Source: PSRF01 sp051000815 (GTDB taxonomy: Bacteria; Acidobacteriota; Blastocatellia; Pyrinomonadales; Pyrinomonadaceae). Taken from it: a DNA stretch of 64,000 nt. A program made the translations under genes and the position numbers. The stretch lies in the NCBI GenBank assembly GCA_051000815.1, contig JBPCNX010000099.1:48547-112546 (forward strand), read 5' to 3'. Shown here one piece after another: positions 8,364 through 17,007 of the stretch (its first letter is position 1; every line of letters begins with the position of its first letter). The notes beneath the pieces are model-generated. The model was not told where the DNA came from, searched no databases, and was given only the letters and a program-made list of their open reading frames with translations.

Positions 8364-9254
8364 ATGGCCGATATCTTTACGATAGCTTTGATCTGGTCAA
8401 CCATTCGTTTGTCGACGCCTTTGATCCTGGCAGCGCTTGGCGGACTCTTCTCGGAGCGCTCGGGCGTGATCAACATCGCCCTTGAAGGAATGATGCTGGC
8501 CGGAGCGTTCACTGCGGCGGCAGTAACCTACGCGGCGGGGAATCCGTTTATTGGCTTGCTCGCGGGCATGGGCGCCGGAATGCTGATCGCGGCGATCCAT
8601 GCCGTAGCTTGCATCCGTTTTCGCGCCGATCAGGTAGTGACTGGTACAGCCATTAACATTTTGATGATCGGCTTACCGCCGTTTCTCAGCGGCGCATTCT
8701 TCCTTTCGTCCGGCTCAACGCCGCAGTTACCGAAAGATCAGTTGATTCCCTGGACCCCCATCGTAGTCGCTTTCGTGCTTGTCCCGCTCACCTGGTACGT
8801 GCTTTATAAAACGCCGTTCGGTTTACGCCTGCGATCCGTTGGTGAAAATCCGGAAGCAGCTGATGCGGCCGGCGTGCGCGTCGCGCGGATGAGATACTCC
8901 GGAGTGCTGCTTTCAGGAATTCTGGCCGGACTCGGGGGAGCGTACTTGTCGATCGGCCAGTCGTCGCTGTTTACCAGGAACATGACGTCAGGACGCGGTT
9001 TCATAGCCCTCGCCGCGCTGATTTTTGGCAAGTGGCGGCCGGTGCAAACCATGCTGGCCTGCCTGTTATTTGGATTCACTGAGGCGGTTACGATCCAGAT
9101 GCAGGGAGTAGTTAAACTTCCATCTGGCGATGACATTCCCATTCAGTTTATTCAGATGGTTCCATACGTATTGACCATAATCGTTCTGGCTGGTTTCATC
9201 GGCTCATCGCGTCCGCCCAAAGCGCTGGGAATACCGTATGAAAAGGAGCGCTAG
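8364..9254 (+). CDS. nupC: Nucleoside ABC importer permease 2
   Basis: The second permease (296 residues, YufQ/NupC type) that pairs with permease 1. It carries the family segment GGLFSERSGVINIALEGMML near the N-terminus, many membrane helices, and LRLRSVGENPEAADAAGVRV, the cytoplasmic loop expected to contact the ATPase. The ATG is preceded by GGAGAG. The order lipoprotein-ATPase-permease-permease is the standard BMP importer arrangement. The phosphorylase downstream links import to nucleoside cleavage. Confidence 0.93.
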   Translation: MADIFTIALIWSTIRLSTPLILAALGGLFSERSGVINIALEGMMLAGAFTAAAVTYAAGNPFIGLLAGMGAGMLIAAIHAVACIRFRADQVVTGTAINILMIGLPPFLSGAFFLSSGSTPQLPKDQLIPWTPIVVAFVLVPLTWYVLYKTPFGLRLRSVGENPEAADAAGVRVARMRYSGVLLSGILAGLGGAYLSIGQSSLFTRNMTSGRGFIALAALIFGKWRPVQTMLACLLFGFTEAVTIQMQGVVKLPSGDDIPIQFIQMVPYVLTIIVLAGFIGSSRPPKALGIPYEKER

Positions 9255-9280
9255 CACTCGTCGCAATCTCTAACAGGATC

Positions 9281-10126
9281 ATGGCTGAAGGACCAGCAGT
9301 TTCAAACGTCTATGCGCGCGCCGAGCAGGCGGCGCGTCTTATTCGCGGCCGCACCAACCTCAAACCACAGGTAGCTCTGGTACTCGGTAGTGGACTCGGA
9401 GGCTTCGCTGATGAGTTTGAGGAAGCGATAGCAATCCCTTATGCGGAGATTCCCGGCTTTGCAACTTCCACCGCCGAAGGTCATGCGGGGCGGCTGGTGA
9501 TCGGCAAAGTTGCCGACGTCCCCGTCATCGCAATGCAGGGTCGGGTTCACTACTACGAAGGCTACACGCTCGAAGAAGTAACATTTCCGATTCGGGTCTT
9601 TAAACTGTTGGGCATAGAGCGCCTGATCCTTACGAATGCCGCAGGTGGAATCGATATTGAATTGAATCAGGGCGCTTTGATGGTGATCAGCGATCACCTG
9701 AACCTGATGGGTGATAACCCGTTGCGCGGCCCAAACGATGAACGATTCGGACCGCGGTTCCCCGACATGTCTGAAGCCTACTCGAGAGAACTTCAGGAAA
9801 ACACGGTCGCCGAAGCGCGCTCCATGGGCATCGAGATACGCCGGGGAATCTACGCGGCGCTTGCGGGGCCGAGTTATGAAACACCGGCGGAGATTCACAT
9901 GATGCGCGCGCTTGGTGCGGATGCAGTGGGAATGAGCACGGTTCCGGAAACAATCGTCGCTCGCCAGATGGGAATCGAGGTCCTTGGCATTTCCTGCATC
10001 ACGAACATGGCGGCAGGAATCAGCGATGAACCGATCAACCATGCAGAAGTGATGGAAACAGGACAACGCGTGCATGCCACATTCACCAAACTGCTCCGCG
10101 GGATAATCTCCAGACTGGCAACCTGA
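9281..10126 (+). CDS. punA: Purine-nucleoside phosphorylase (trimeric class)
   Basis: Splits inosine, guanosine and their deoxy forms with phosphate to free base and (deoxy)ribose 1-phosphate. The 281-residue protein has the trimeric PNP signatures LVLGSGLGGFADEFE, a phosphate-binding STAEGHAGRL, QGRVHYYEGY, LTNAAGGI and GPSYETPAEI. Near the C-terminus is the base-binding CITNMAAGISDEPINHAEV with its conserved Asn. The start is preceded by AGGATC. It sits in the salvage operon directly after the importer permeases. The class identification is firm; fine specificity is not visible. Confidence 0.95.
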   Translation: MAEGPAVSNVYARAEQAARLIRGRTNLKPQVALVLGSGLGGFADEFEEAIAIPYAEIPGFATSTAEGHAGRLVIGKVADVPVIAMQGRVHYYEGYTLEEVTFPIRVFKLLGIERLILTNAAGGIDIELNQGALMVISDHLNLMGDNPLRGPNDERFGPRFPDMSEAYSRELQENTVAEARSMGIEIRRGIYAALAGPSYETPAEIHMMRALGADAVGMSTVPETIVARQMGIEVLGISCITNMAAGISDEPINHAEVMETGQRVHATFTKLLRGIISRLAT

Positions 10127-10216
10127 GTCTTTTCTTCCTCCGCGCTTATCCAACCACGCAGGTTCTGTGCGATAGTAATCATCACAAAGTTTCGAAGGGC
10201 GATTGAGCTGGTGAGT

Positions 10217-10852
10217 ATGATAATCGGCATTTCTGGGGGAACTGGTTCCGGCAAAACAACGGTGGCGAACCGGATTCTGGAATCGGTAAGTGCCAGCGAA
10301 GTTGTCTTCATCCAACAGGACACTTACTACCGCAACCTCAAGGATGTTCCGCTCGACTATCGAAAGCTTCCCAACTTCGATCATCCGGATGCGCTCGATA
10401 ACGACCTTCTTGTCAATCACGTTCGCCAGCTCAGAGCGGGCCAGGTGATCGAGTTGCCCCTTTATGACTTTCGAACGCACATGCGTCTGGATGAAACGCG
10501 ACGCGTCGAACCCAAACCTATCGTTATCGTGGAAGGGATCCTGATATTCGCCGATCCACGATTGTTGGAACAGATGGATATCAAGGTGTTTGTGGACACG
10601 CCTGACGATATTCGTTTTATTCGCAGGCTTCGGCGTGACATCGCAGAACGAGGACGCACGGTAGAGTCGGTCATCGAGCAATACCTCGCGACGGTGCGTC
10701 CAATGCACATGCAGTTTGTCGAGCCTTCCAAGCGCGAGGCGGATGTAATAATTCCTGAAGGTGGACACAACCTGGTGAGCATTGATTTGCTCAGCGGGAA
10801 GATACGGGAGAGGTTGGCTTCCACACTGACCTCAGTTGGAGGTCAGCATTGA
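10217..10852 (+). CDS. udk: Uridine kinase
   Basis: Phosphorylates uridine and cytidine to UMP and CMP using ATP or GTP. The protein begins MIIGISGGTGSGKTTVANRI with the P-loop at residues 5-13. It continues with QQDTYYRNLKDVPLDYR, the NFDHPDALD nucleoside-binding segment, and YDFRTHMR. The lid residues RRLRRDIAERGRT follow. A GTG six bases upstream (10211) is an alternative start. The stop codon overlaps the cdd start (TTGA), implying coupling, so deamination and phosphorylation of imported cytidine would be co-expressed. Confidence 0.95.
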   Translation: MIIGISGGTGSGKTTVANRILESVSASEVVFIQQDTYYRNLKDVPLDYRKLPNFDHPDALDNDLLVNHVRQLRAGQVIELPLYDFRTHMRLDETRRVEPKPIVIVEGILIFADPRLLEQMDIKVFVDTPDDIRFIRRLRRDIAERGRTVESVIEQYLATVRPMHMQFVEPSKREADVIIPEGGHNLVSIDLLSGKIRERLASTLTSVGGQH

Positions 10853-11268
10853 GCGAACACAATCTTGGGCCGCTGATTGAGGCGGCTACGAAAGCCCGCC
10901 TGCAATCAGTCGCGCCATTCTCAAACTTTCTCGTGGGCGCGGCTGTCAGGACTCTGGAAGGCAAGGTATACATCGGCTGCAACATTGAGAGCGCGAGCTA
11001 TGGGCTAACGGTCTGCGCCGAACGAGTGGCGATTTGGAAGGCGTTGTCCGAAGGAGAACGGCAGTTCACGGAACTCGCCGTGGTTGCGGACACAGGCTCG
11101 TTGACGCCTCCCTGTGGCACTTGTCGCCAGATCATCTGGGAGTTTTGCAAACATGCGACCGTTGTGCTGGCTAACCTGACAGGCGAAACCGAGGTGGTTT
11201 CAATTAAGGAGCTCTTGCCGCGGGCCTTTGACGCCAGGTTCCTGAGTGGTGGGAAGGTTCACGAGTAG
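10849..11268 (+). CDS. cdd: Cytidine deaminase
   Basis: Hydrolyses cytidine and deoxycytidine to uridine and deoxyuridine. The zinc-dependent fold is recognised by GCNIESASYGLTVCAERVAIW, the C-A-E catalytic motif, and PPCGTCRQIIWEF with the two further zinc cysteines. At 139 residues it is the homotetrameric class. The TTG start at 10849 is supported by a GGAGG 7 bp upstream and by the 4-bp overlap with the udk stop; no ATG exists near the conserved N-terminus. Confidence 0.95.
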   Translation: MSEHNLGPLIEAATKARLQSVAPFSNFLVGAAVRTLEGKVYIGCNIESASYGLTVCAERVAIWKALSEGERQFTELAVVADTGSLTPPCGTCRQIIWEFCKHATVVLANLTGETEVVSIKELLPRAFDARFLSGGKVHE

Positions 11269-11302
11269 AACCAATCAAGGAAAAAGTATTACCAGAAAGC
11301 GT

Positions 11303-12730
11303 ATGTCAAAGTATCTGATTCTCGTCACTCTTTGCGCCATGATCCTTAACTTTTCATTGCCGCAGGCTTCGGCACAGACCACGCGCAAACGTGGCGGCCA
11401 GGTGGATCTGCTTGTTCTGGGCGGCACGATCGTAACGATGAACAACGATCGCGCCGTAATCGAGAACGGTGCGATTGCGGTTAAAGGCGGACGGATTGTG
11501 GCGGTCGGCTCTGCAGCCGATCTGAGAAGAGGATATGTTGCACGGCAGACCATTAATGCAGCCGGACGAATCATTATTCCCGGGCTGATCAATGGTCACA
11601 CCCATATTCCGATGGTTCTCTTTCGCGGTCTGGCAGATGACCTCGACCTTCAGGAGTGGCTGACGAAGTACATCTTTCCCGCCGAAGCAAAGAACGTCAC
11701 CGAAGAATTTGTTCGCGCAGGTACCCGATTGGGTCTGGCGGAAATGATCCGTGGCGGTACCACTACATACTGCGACATGTACTACTTCGAAGATGCAATC
11801 GCGGAGGAAACAGCAAAGGCCGGTGTTCGTGGAGTGCTCGGCGAAACCGTGATCGATTTTCCCGTGGCTGACAACAAAACAAATGCCGAGGCCATGGCCT
11901 ACGTGGAAAAGTTCGTAAAAAAATGGCAGGGGCACGAGCTGATTGTCGCAGCAATTGCTCCGCATGCTGCATACACGGTTTCGGAAGAGCACTTGAAAGC
12001 AGCGCGCGCGTTTTCCGATCGTACCGGCGCGCCGATCGTTACACACATTTCCGAAACGAAGAGGGAAGTGGATGACAGCGTCAAAGCGAAAGGTGCGAGT
12101 CCGATTGCCTATCTTGACCGTATTGGATTCCTTGGTGAGAAAGTGATTGCGGCCCACGTTGTCTGGCCCCAGGGTACAGATTCCACCATCCTGAAACAGC
12201 GCGGCGTCGGTGTTGTTCATAACCCGCAATCAAACATGAAACTGGCAGCCGGCGTGGCGCCGGTACCGCAAATGCTCAAGGAAGGTTTGCGGTTAGGATT
12301 GGGGACGGATGGCGCTGCGTCTAATAATGACCTGAGCATGTGGGAGGAAATGGATTCGGCCGCTAAACTCCATAAAGTGTTTAGCGGAGATCCGAAGGTG
12401 ATGTCCGCGCAGGAGGCTTTTGAGTTAGCGACGATTCGCGGTGCCGCAGCTTTGCACCTCGAGAAGGAAATCGGATCTCTGGAGGTTGGAAAGCGCGCGG
12501 ACATTGTGATCGTCGAAGCCGATTCGCTCAATCAGATCCCTTCGTACAACCTGTACTCAGATCTCGTGTACGCCACCAAAGCTGCTGACGTGGAGACGGT
12601 AATCATTAATGGTCGGATAGTCATGCGCGACGATCGCCTGTTGACGCTCAATGAAGCAGCGATCAAAGCAAGCGCCAGGGTGTTTCGTGAGCGGATTCTT
12701 AAGAGCCTTGCCCCTCCACCACAGCAATGA
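11303..12730 (+). CDS. Exported amidohydrolase, nucleoside/purine deaminase-like
   Basis: A metallo-dependent amidohydrolase of the chlorohydrolase / MTA-SAH deaminase / SsnA group. Metal-site motifs are intact: NGHTHIPM, an H in IAPHAAYTVSEEH, THISETKREV and the aspartate in GLGTDGAASNNDLSMWEEM. Unlike typical cytosolic members it has a Sec signal peptide at the ATG 11303 start (basic MSKYL, a hydrophobic core, then PQASAQ), so it should act in the periplasm. It follows the salvage operon by 34 bp, suggesting deamination of a purine nucleoside or base before uptake. The substrate is inferred. Confidence 0.8.
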   Translation: MSKYLILVTLCAMILNFSLPQASAQTTRKRGGQVDLLVLGGTIVTMNNDRAVIENGAIAVKGGRIVAVGSAADLRRGYVARQTINAAGRIIIPGLINGHTHIPMVLFRGLADDLDLQEWLTKYIFPAEAKNVTEEFVRAGTRLGLAEMIRGGTTTYCDMYYFEDAIAEETAKAGVRGVLGETVIDFPVADNKTNAEAMAYVEKFVKKWQGHELIVAAIAPHAAYTVSEEHLKAARAFSDRTGAPIVTHISETKREVDDSVKAKGASPIAYLDRIGFLGEKVIAAHVVWPQGTDSTILKQRGVGVVHNPQSNMKLAAGVAPVPQMLKEGLRLGLGTDGAASNNDLSMWEEMDSAAKLHKVFSGDPKVMSAQEAFELATIRGAAALHLEKEIGSLEVGKRADIVIVEADSLNQIPSYNLYSDLVYATKAADVETVIINGRIVMRDDRLLTLNEAAIKASARVFRERILKSLAPPPQQ

Positions 12731-12933
12731 TGAAAGCGATTAGTGCCTGGGCGATCACCGCACGAGAGCTCACAGGTTTTCGGCGTGCGTCAAATCAAAC
12801 CCTTTGACCACCTTGCGCGCCTCTGTTATCTTCTGCTGACCTCGCGGCGCTCGCGCCAACAAGTAGTCAACAGTACCGACATATTGTCCGACAACTCCAC
12901 AAACAGTACGACGAAGGATTTCAGGAGATCCGA

Positions 12934-15033
12934 ATGCGCTCTTTTATCCGATTCTCTTTGGCGCTGTTGACGGCGCTAATGTTCATTTTACTTTCGGCAG
13001 CGCCGCTGCAGGCGCAATTTAGAAATCAAGGACGCGGAACGCAGGAGTTCAAGCGCGGTCAACGCCAACCCAAAGGGGTCGAAGTCGATGGCGCAATTCC
13101 TCTCGGGTCAAATTATCAGGTGACGCAAACGACAGGTGTAATTACGCCCGGCTCTTCTGAGGTGACGGTCTTCAATTGTGGCTCACCTGTTCCTTTGGAC
13201 GACTGCACCGCATCGGTAACTCTGCCTTTTTCCTACACCTTGTATGACCAGACCTTCACCGCAGTGAATGTAAGCACTAACGGCAACCTGCAGTTCGTAA
13301 GCAACAACACTGACTACGGCCAGGCCGACGTCTGTTTTCCGCTCCCTCAGTTTAACTATGCAATTCTGCCGCATTGGGGCGACCTGACGATCGCCGGCGC
13401 TAACGAGGGAATCTTTACATCAGTTAGCGGCACCGCTCCCAATCGAGTATTTAACGTCGAGTGGCGCGCGTCTCTTCTTAACAATGTGCCCGGTAGTCTG
13501 AATTTCGAAGTTCGTCTCTACGAGGGGCTTGCCCGCTTCGACGTGATCTACGGCACGGCTCCAGGTGGCGGCAAGAAGGTAACAGTGGGCGTCCAAAGAG
13601 CGAACGGCACGACCTATACAGAGTTTGAATGTCATCAGAACGCGTTGCGCAACGGCATGGCGCTGATCTTCAACGGCACTGCCGATGCAGCTCTCTTTAT
13701 CGCTGGGCGCGTGACGGACTCTGAAGGTAATCCGATTGCCGGCGCCACTGTTAACCTGACGGGCAATTCGACCGCGGTGGTAACTACTGACGGTACGGGA
13801 GACTATGCCTTTACCGGACTGGCATCGGGCGGAACTTATGCAGTCAGCGCGTCGCAAGCCGGTTTTAGCTTTTTCCCGCAAATCAAAAATTTCGGTACAG
13901 GCTTCCGAGCGTTCACCGGAAACTTCATTGTTAACTTCATCCGCACGACGCCTCCGAATGCGGGTGACATTCTGATTAGCGAGTTTCGCTTCCGTGGTGA
14001 GTTGTTTGCCGCTGATGAGTTCATCGAGATAGTCAATAATACTAATCAGGGGATTACGGTAAACGTTACAGACGGCTCAAACGGGTGGTTGGTCAGGGCC
14101 TCTAATCCGGCGATGAACTTCGTTATTCCCAACGGCACAACGATTCCCGCGCGCGGTCATTATCTGGGTGGGAGCGGGATAGGCTATAACCTGTTTGCCT
14201 ACGCAGCGGCCGACGCCTTTTACTCCGGCGACATTCCTGACGGCGCCGGAGTCGCGATTTTCTCCACGGCAAGTTCGGATTCGATTGATTTAGCTCATCG
14301 TCTCGATGCTGCTGGATTCACTACTGAGGCTGATTCGCTGTATCGCGAAGGAGCAGGCCTGATTTCGCCGGGCGCCGTCAGCGGCAACTACAGTTTTGTG
14401 CGAAAGTTGACGAGTGGTTTGTCGCAGGACACTAATGATAACGCCGCCGATTTTCAGTTCGTTTCTACAGATGGTGCTAATTATGGCGGGGTTCAGTCAA
14501 CACTTGGCGCTCCGGGCCCTGAGAGTACGACTAGTCCGATTCAGCGTAACGCCCAGATTAAAGTATCGCTTATTGATCCGGTAGCCGGATCGGCAAACTT
14601 GCCAAACCGCGTGCGAAACAGCGCCGCTAACTCTTGCGGCGGACCTAACTGTGCCCTTGGAACTCTTACTATTCGTCGCAAGTTCACCAATAACACTGGC
14701 CAGGCAGTTACGCGCCTTCGATTCCGCATTGTAGATATCACGACGCTGGGAACTATCGGCGCCGGTCAGGCGGACCTTCGCGCGCTTGATTCGCCCGGAG
14801 GCGTCGTCACTGTAACAGGAGGGGAAACTGAACAGGTGAGGGGTCTGACGGTAGAACAACCCTCGACCATGGCCCAGCCCAGCGGAGGCGGACTGAATAC
14901 TTCGCTGGCTGCGGGAATAATTTCCGTCGCCCAGCCATTAACTCCAGGGGCAAACATCAACGTCGAATTCATACTTGGCGTCCAGCTTGGCGGCGCCTTC
15001 CGCTTCTTTATTAACATCGAAGCTCTGCCCTAA
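12934..15033 (+). CDS. Large secreted protein with carboxypeptidase-regulatory-like and lamin-tail domains
   Basis: A 699-residue protein with a clear Sec signal peptide (hydrophobic stretch ending AAPLQAQ, cleavage about residue 28). The first third is a beta-rich region around VSTNGNLQFVSNNTDYG, resembling an extracellular propeller or NIDO-like segment. About residues 255-300 form a carboxypeptidase regulatory-like domain (AGRVTDSEGNPIAGATVNLTG). A lamin-tail domain follows (ILISEFRFRGELFAADEFIEIVNNT). The C-terminal third is a beta sandwich of unknown type. Probably an extracellular or surface structural protein. A strong hairpin follows the gene. Confidence 0.75.
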   Translation: MRSFIRFSLALLTALMFILLSAAPLQAQFRNQGRGTQEFKRGQRQPKGVEVDGAIPLGSNYQVTQTTGVITPGSSEVTVFNCGSPVPLDDCTASVTLPFSYTLYDQTFTAVNVSTNGNLQFVSNNTDYGQADVCFPLPQFNYAILPHWGDLTIAGANEGIFTSVSGTAPNRVFNVEWRASLLNNVPGSLNFEVRLYEGLARFDVIYGTAPGGGKKVTVGVQRANGTTYTEFECHQNALRNGMALIFNGTADAALFIAGRVTDSEGNPIAGATVNLTGNSTAVVTTDGTGDYAFTGLASGGTYAVSASQAGFSFFPQIKNFGTGFRAFTGNFIVNFIRTTPPNAGDILISEFRFRGELFAADEFIEIVNNTNQGITVNVTDGSNGWLVRASNPAMNFVIPNGTTIPARGHYLGGSGIGYNLFAYAAADAFYSGDIPDGAGVAIFSTASSDSIDLAHRLDAAGFTTEADSLYREGAGLISPGAVSGNYSFVRKLTSGLSQDTNDNAADFQFVSTDGANYGGVQSTLGAPGPESTTSPIQRNAQIKVSLIDPVAGSANLPNRVRNSAANSCGGPNCALGTLTIRRKFTNNTGQAVTRLRFRIVDITTLGTIGAGQADLRALDSPGGVVTVTGGETEQVRGLTVEQPSTMAQPSGGGLNTSLAAGIISVAQPLTPGANINVEFILGVQLGGAFRFFINIEALP

Positions 15034-15060
15034 GGCAACAAGGTTCGTAGTTACGGAAAC

Positions 15061-15103
15061 ACAGTCGGTTGAGGACCTCACTCAACCGACTGTTCTGATT
15101 TTT
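15061..15103 (+). terminator. Rho-independent terminator after the secreted protein gene
   Basis: A perfect 13-bp stem (acagtcggttgag 15061-15073, complement 15081-15093) with a 7-nt loop is followed by tctgattttt. It lies 28 bp after the stop codon at 15033. Confidence 0.8.
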
Positions 15104-15225
15104 GCGTATCACCTGGTCTGGTTTTTTTCCTTCTTTTCAAACCAGGGCATTGCCGATGTTTTTCTGAGGACTTGCCTCAAATTAGAGAACTAACCATAAT
15201 AGGGCGTCAAAATTAGTTATTGGAA

Positions 15226-15254
15226 GCGAGCCTTCATGCTCGCCTTTTTATTTT
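15226..15254 (+). terminator. Terminator hairpin upstream of the TonB-C gene
   Basis: Stem gcgagc (15226-15231) and gctcgc (15238-15243) with a 6-nt loop is followed by ctttttatttt. The ATG in its loop (15236) is in frame with the next gene but is unlikely to be its start. What it terminates is unclear: the previous gene already has its own terminator at 15061. The 130 bp between hold only a weak ctggttt/aaaccag stem, so a short RNA is possible. Confidence 0.6.
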
Positions 15255-15268
15255 ATGGAGTAATTCTG

Positions 15269-16387
15269 GTGAAGATAGCGGTAATCGTTAGAAATCCCCT
15301 GCTTGGAAGAATTCTCATCCCTTCAATTTTGCTTCTTGCCGGTGTGGCGCTAGCTCCAGATGTCCTTGCGCAGACAAGCGGCGATTCAGCCGCTACGGAC
15401 GCCGCAGCGACTATCCAGGCGCGGATTGAACGTGCCCGCGCACTGGCGGCATCCCATCAGTTGAGCGCAGCAGCCATGGAGCTGGAATCCCTCCGTAGCA
15501 CGGTCAAGGACGACGTGGTCCGCAACGTAACATCTGTAATGTTGATGAATATTTGTTTGGAAGAGGGTAACTATGCTCGCGCCGAGTCGCTTTTGGAGGA
15601 GACATTTGCGGCACGTCGCTTGAACAAGGAGACCTCGGTTCGGACTTACTTTGGCCTGGCGGGTCAAGCGGTTAACGGCGCGCGTTTGCATCTGGCTCGC
15701 TATAGAAGTTTCGGCATCAACGTTTCAGACACCACGCTTCCGATCGAAGCCTTAAATGATCTGGATCGTCTGCGCTCGCTGCTCGAGCGCATCAGTATGC
15801 AGGCCAAAGAGATCATTAAAGACGAACCTAAGGCGTATGCGTCGCTCGCGCTGCTTGAAGATATTCTCGGCATTCGTTTATCGCTGGCCCGTAACGAAGA
15901 GGATCGAGAGAAGTGGGAACTTGAGCGTTCAAATGTGCGTCGCGGACTAATTTATGCGCAGACCCAGATAGCGTCCAGTTCAACTTCATCCAGCGCTTCG
16001 GTTCTTGTTGATGACAGTGGGTCAGCCGCAGGTGGGGCGCCAACGCCCGATCCGAAGTCCGGCGAGCCCAGGCCTCACGTTTCCCCGGCTTCAGAATTAT
16101 TGGACGCTGGCACGATAAGCACGGGCTCGCTCAATCCGCGGGCAACCCGCCGGGTCGTGCCGATCTACCCGCCAGTCGCCAGGAATGCATCAACACAAGG
16201 TACCGTCCGGGTCTATGTCACCGTCGACGAACATGGCAATGTGAGCGAGGTCGCCCGGAGTGAAGGCCCGCCTCTTCTTCGAGGTGCTGCCGAGGACGCT
16301 GCCCGCAGGTGGAAGTTTTCACCCACAGCGGTGGAGGGTAAACCGGTTCGGCTGAGCGGATACATTGAGTTCAATTTCACTCTCTGA
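15269..16387 (+). CDS. Periplasmic TonB C-terminal domain protein
   Basis: From GTG 15269 the protein begins MKIAVIVRNPLLGRIL and carries a signal peptide or membrane anchor ending near PDVLAQ. GGAG lies 8 bp upstream of this GTG. The upstream ATG at 15236 sits inside a terminator hairpin and would break the signal peptide, so I rejected it. The middle is helical and tetratricopeptide-like (LLEETFAARRLNKETSVRTY). The C-terminal 80 residues form a TonB_C domain (RRVVPIYPPVAR, GTVRVYVTVDEHGNV, AARRWKFSPT). Many acidobacterial proteins of this type have no proven role in TonB-dependent transport. Confidence 0.8.
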   Translation: MKIAVIVRNPLLGRILIPSILLLAGVALAPDVLAQTSGDSAATDAAATIQARIERARALAASHQLSAAAMELESLRSTVKDDVVRNVTSVMLMNICLEEGNYARAESLLEETFAARRLNKETSVRTYFGLAGQAVNGARLHLARYRSFGINVSDTTLPIEALNDLDRLRSLLERISMQAKEIIKDEPKAYASLALLEDILGIRLSLARNEEDREKWELERSNVRRGLIYAQTQIASSSTSSSASVLVDDSGSAAGGAPTPDPKSGEPRPHVSPASELLDAGTISTGSLNPRATRRVVPIYPPVARNASTQGTVRVYVTVDEHGNVSEVARSEGPPLLRGAAEDAARRWKFSPTAVEGKPVRLSGYIEFNFTL

Positions 16388-16443
16388 ACAGCCGCACGCA
16401 ACCGGCAGGGAAAAAGGCTATCTATCGGAGTTTCAGCATCTTA

Positions 16444-16478
16444 GTAATGTTGACATTAAAGTAAAGATTCGTTAACCT
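16444..16478 (+). promoter_or_regulatory. Candidate promoter and operator of the suf cluster
   Basis: TTGACA at 16450-16455 is followed after 17 bp by taacct (16473-16478), a weak -10. An inverted repeat aatgt-tg-acatt (16447-16458) overlaps the -35 box and would suit autoregulation by the Rrf2 protein encoded 11 bp downstream. Seen directly: the hexamer and dyad. The regulator assignment is inferred. Confidence 0.4.
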
Positions 16479-16488
16479 GACCCTGTAA

Positions 16489-16974
16489 ATGAAGATTTCA
16501 GCCCAGGAAGAATATGGATTGAGGTGCTTGCTGCAGTTGGCGCGGGCAGATGCCGCGGGCGAATCGTTGACCCTTTCCCAAATCTCCCGGCGCGAAGGTA
16601 TCTCGGTTGCGAACGCCGGCAAACTGATGTGGATTTTGACCAAAGCGGGCCTGGTACAGTCACAACGTGGAACTAAGGGTGGATATCATCTCGCGCGGCC
16701 GGCGGCCGACATTCACCTCAATGAGGTCATCAGTGTTTTGGATGGCGAACGGGTAGATTCACACTGCAAGAGTTATGCGGGCGTACTTGATGCGTGCGTG
16801 CACACCGGTGATTGCGGGATTCGACCCGTTATCGTCGAGTTGCACCAGATTGTTGCAGATGCGCTGTCGGGAATTACGTTATCTCAATTGCTCGGCACCG
16901 AAGCCAATGTTGATGCGACTTTGCGCCAGATACAGATAGCGAAGCGGCCAGGGTCAAATCGACTTGAAGCCTGA
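16489..16974 (+). CDS. sufR: Rrf2-family Fe-S-sensing regulator of the suf cluster
   Basis: A 161-residue Rrf2/IscR-type transcription factor. The winged-helix N-terminus starts MKISAQEEYGLRCLLQLA and contains QISRREGISVANAGKLMWIL, the DNA-recognition region, and the wing TKGGYHLARPA. Three cysteines (C93, C103, C109) lie in the segment where IscR/SufR proteins bind an Fe-S cluster. It stands immediately before sufB in the same orientation, so it probably represses suf transcription when its cluster is intact. The symbol reflects this context; it is not the DeoR-like cyanobacterial SufR. Confidence 0.85.
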   Translation: MKISAQEEYGLRCLLQLARADAAGESLTLSQISRREGISVANAGKLMWILTKAGLVQSQRGTKGGYHLARPAADIHLNEVISVLDGERVDSHCKSYAGVLDACVHTGDCGIRPVIVELHQIVADALSGITLSQLLGTEANVDATLRQIQIAKRPGSNRLEA

Positions 16975-17007
16975 ATAAGACGGAGACAAAGGTAGAACGA
17001 AGAATCA

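Noticed and set aside
9302..10768. 488-codon open frame on the - strand
   Set aside because: It lies antisense to punA and udk, both of which have full family motifs. Its translation shows no family pattern, so it is a shadow frame.
11354..12229. 291-codon open frame on the - strand
   Set aside because: Antisense to the amidohydrolase gene, whose metal motifs are intact; no recognisable domain.
15236..15268. ATG 15236 as start of the TonB-C protein
   Set aside because: The codon is in the loop of a terminator hairpin; GTG 15269 has a proper ribosome site and gives a clean signal peptide.
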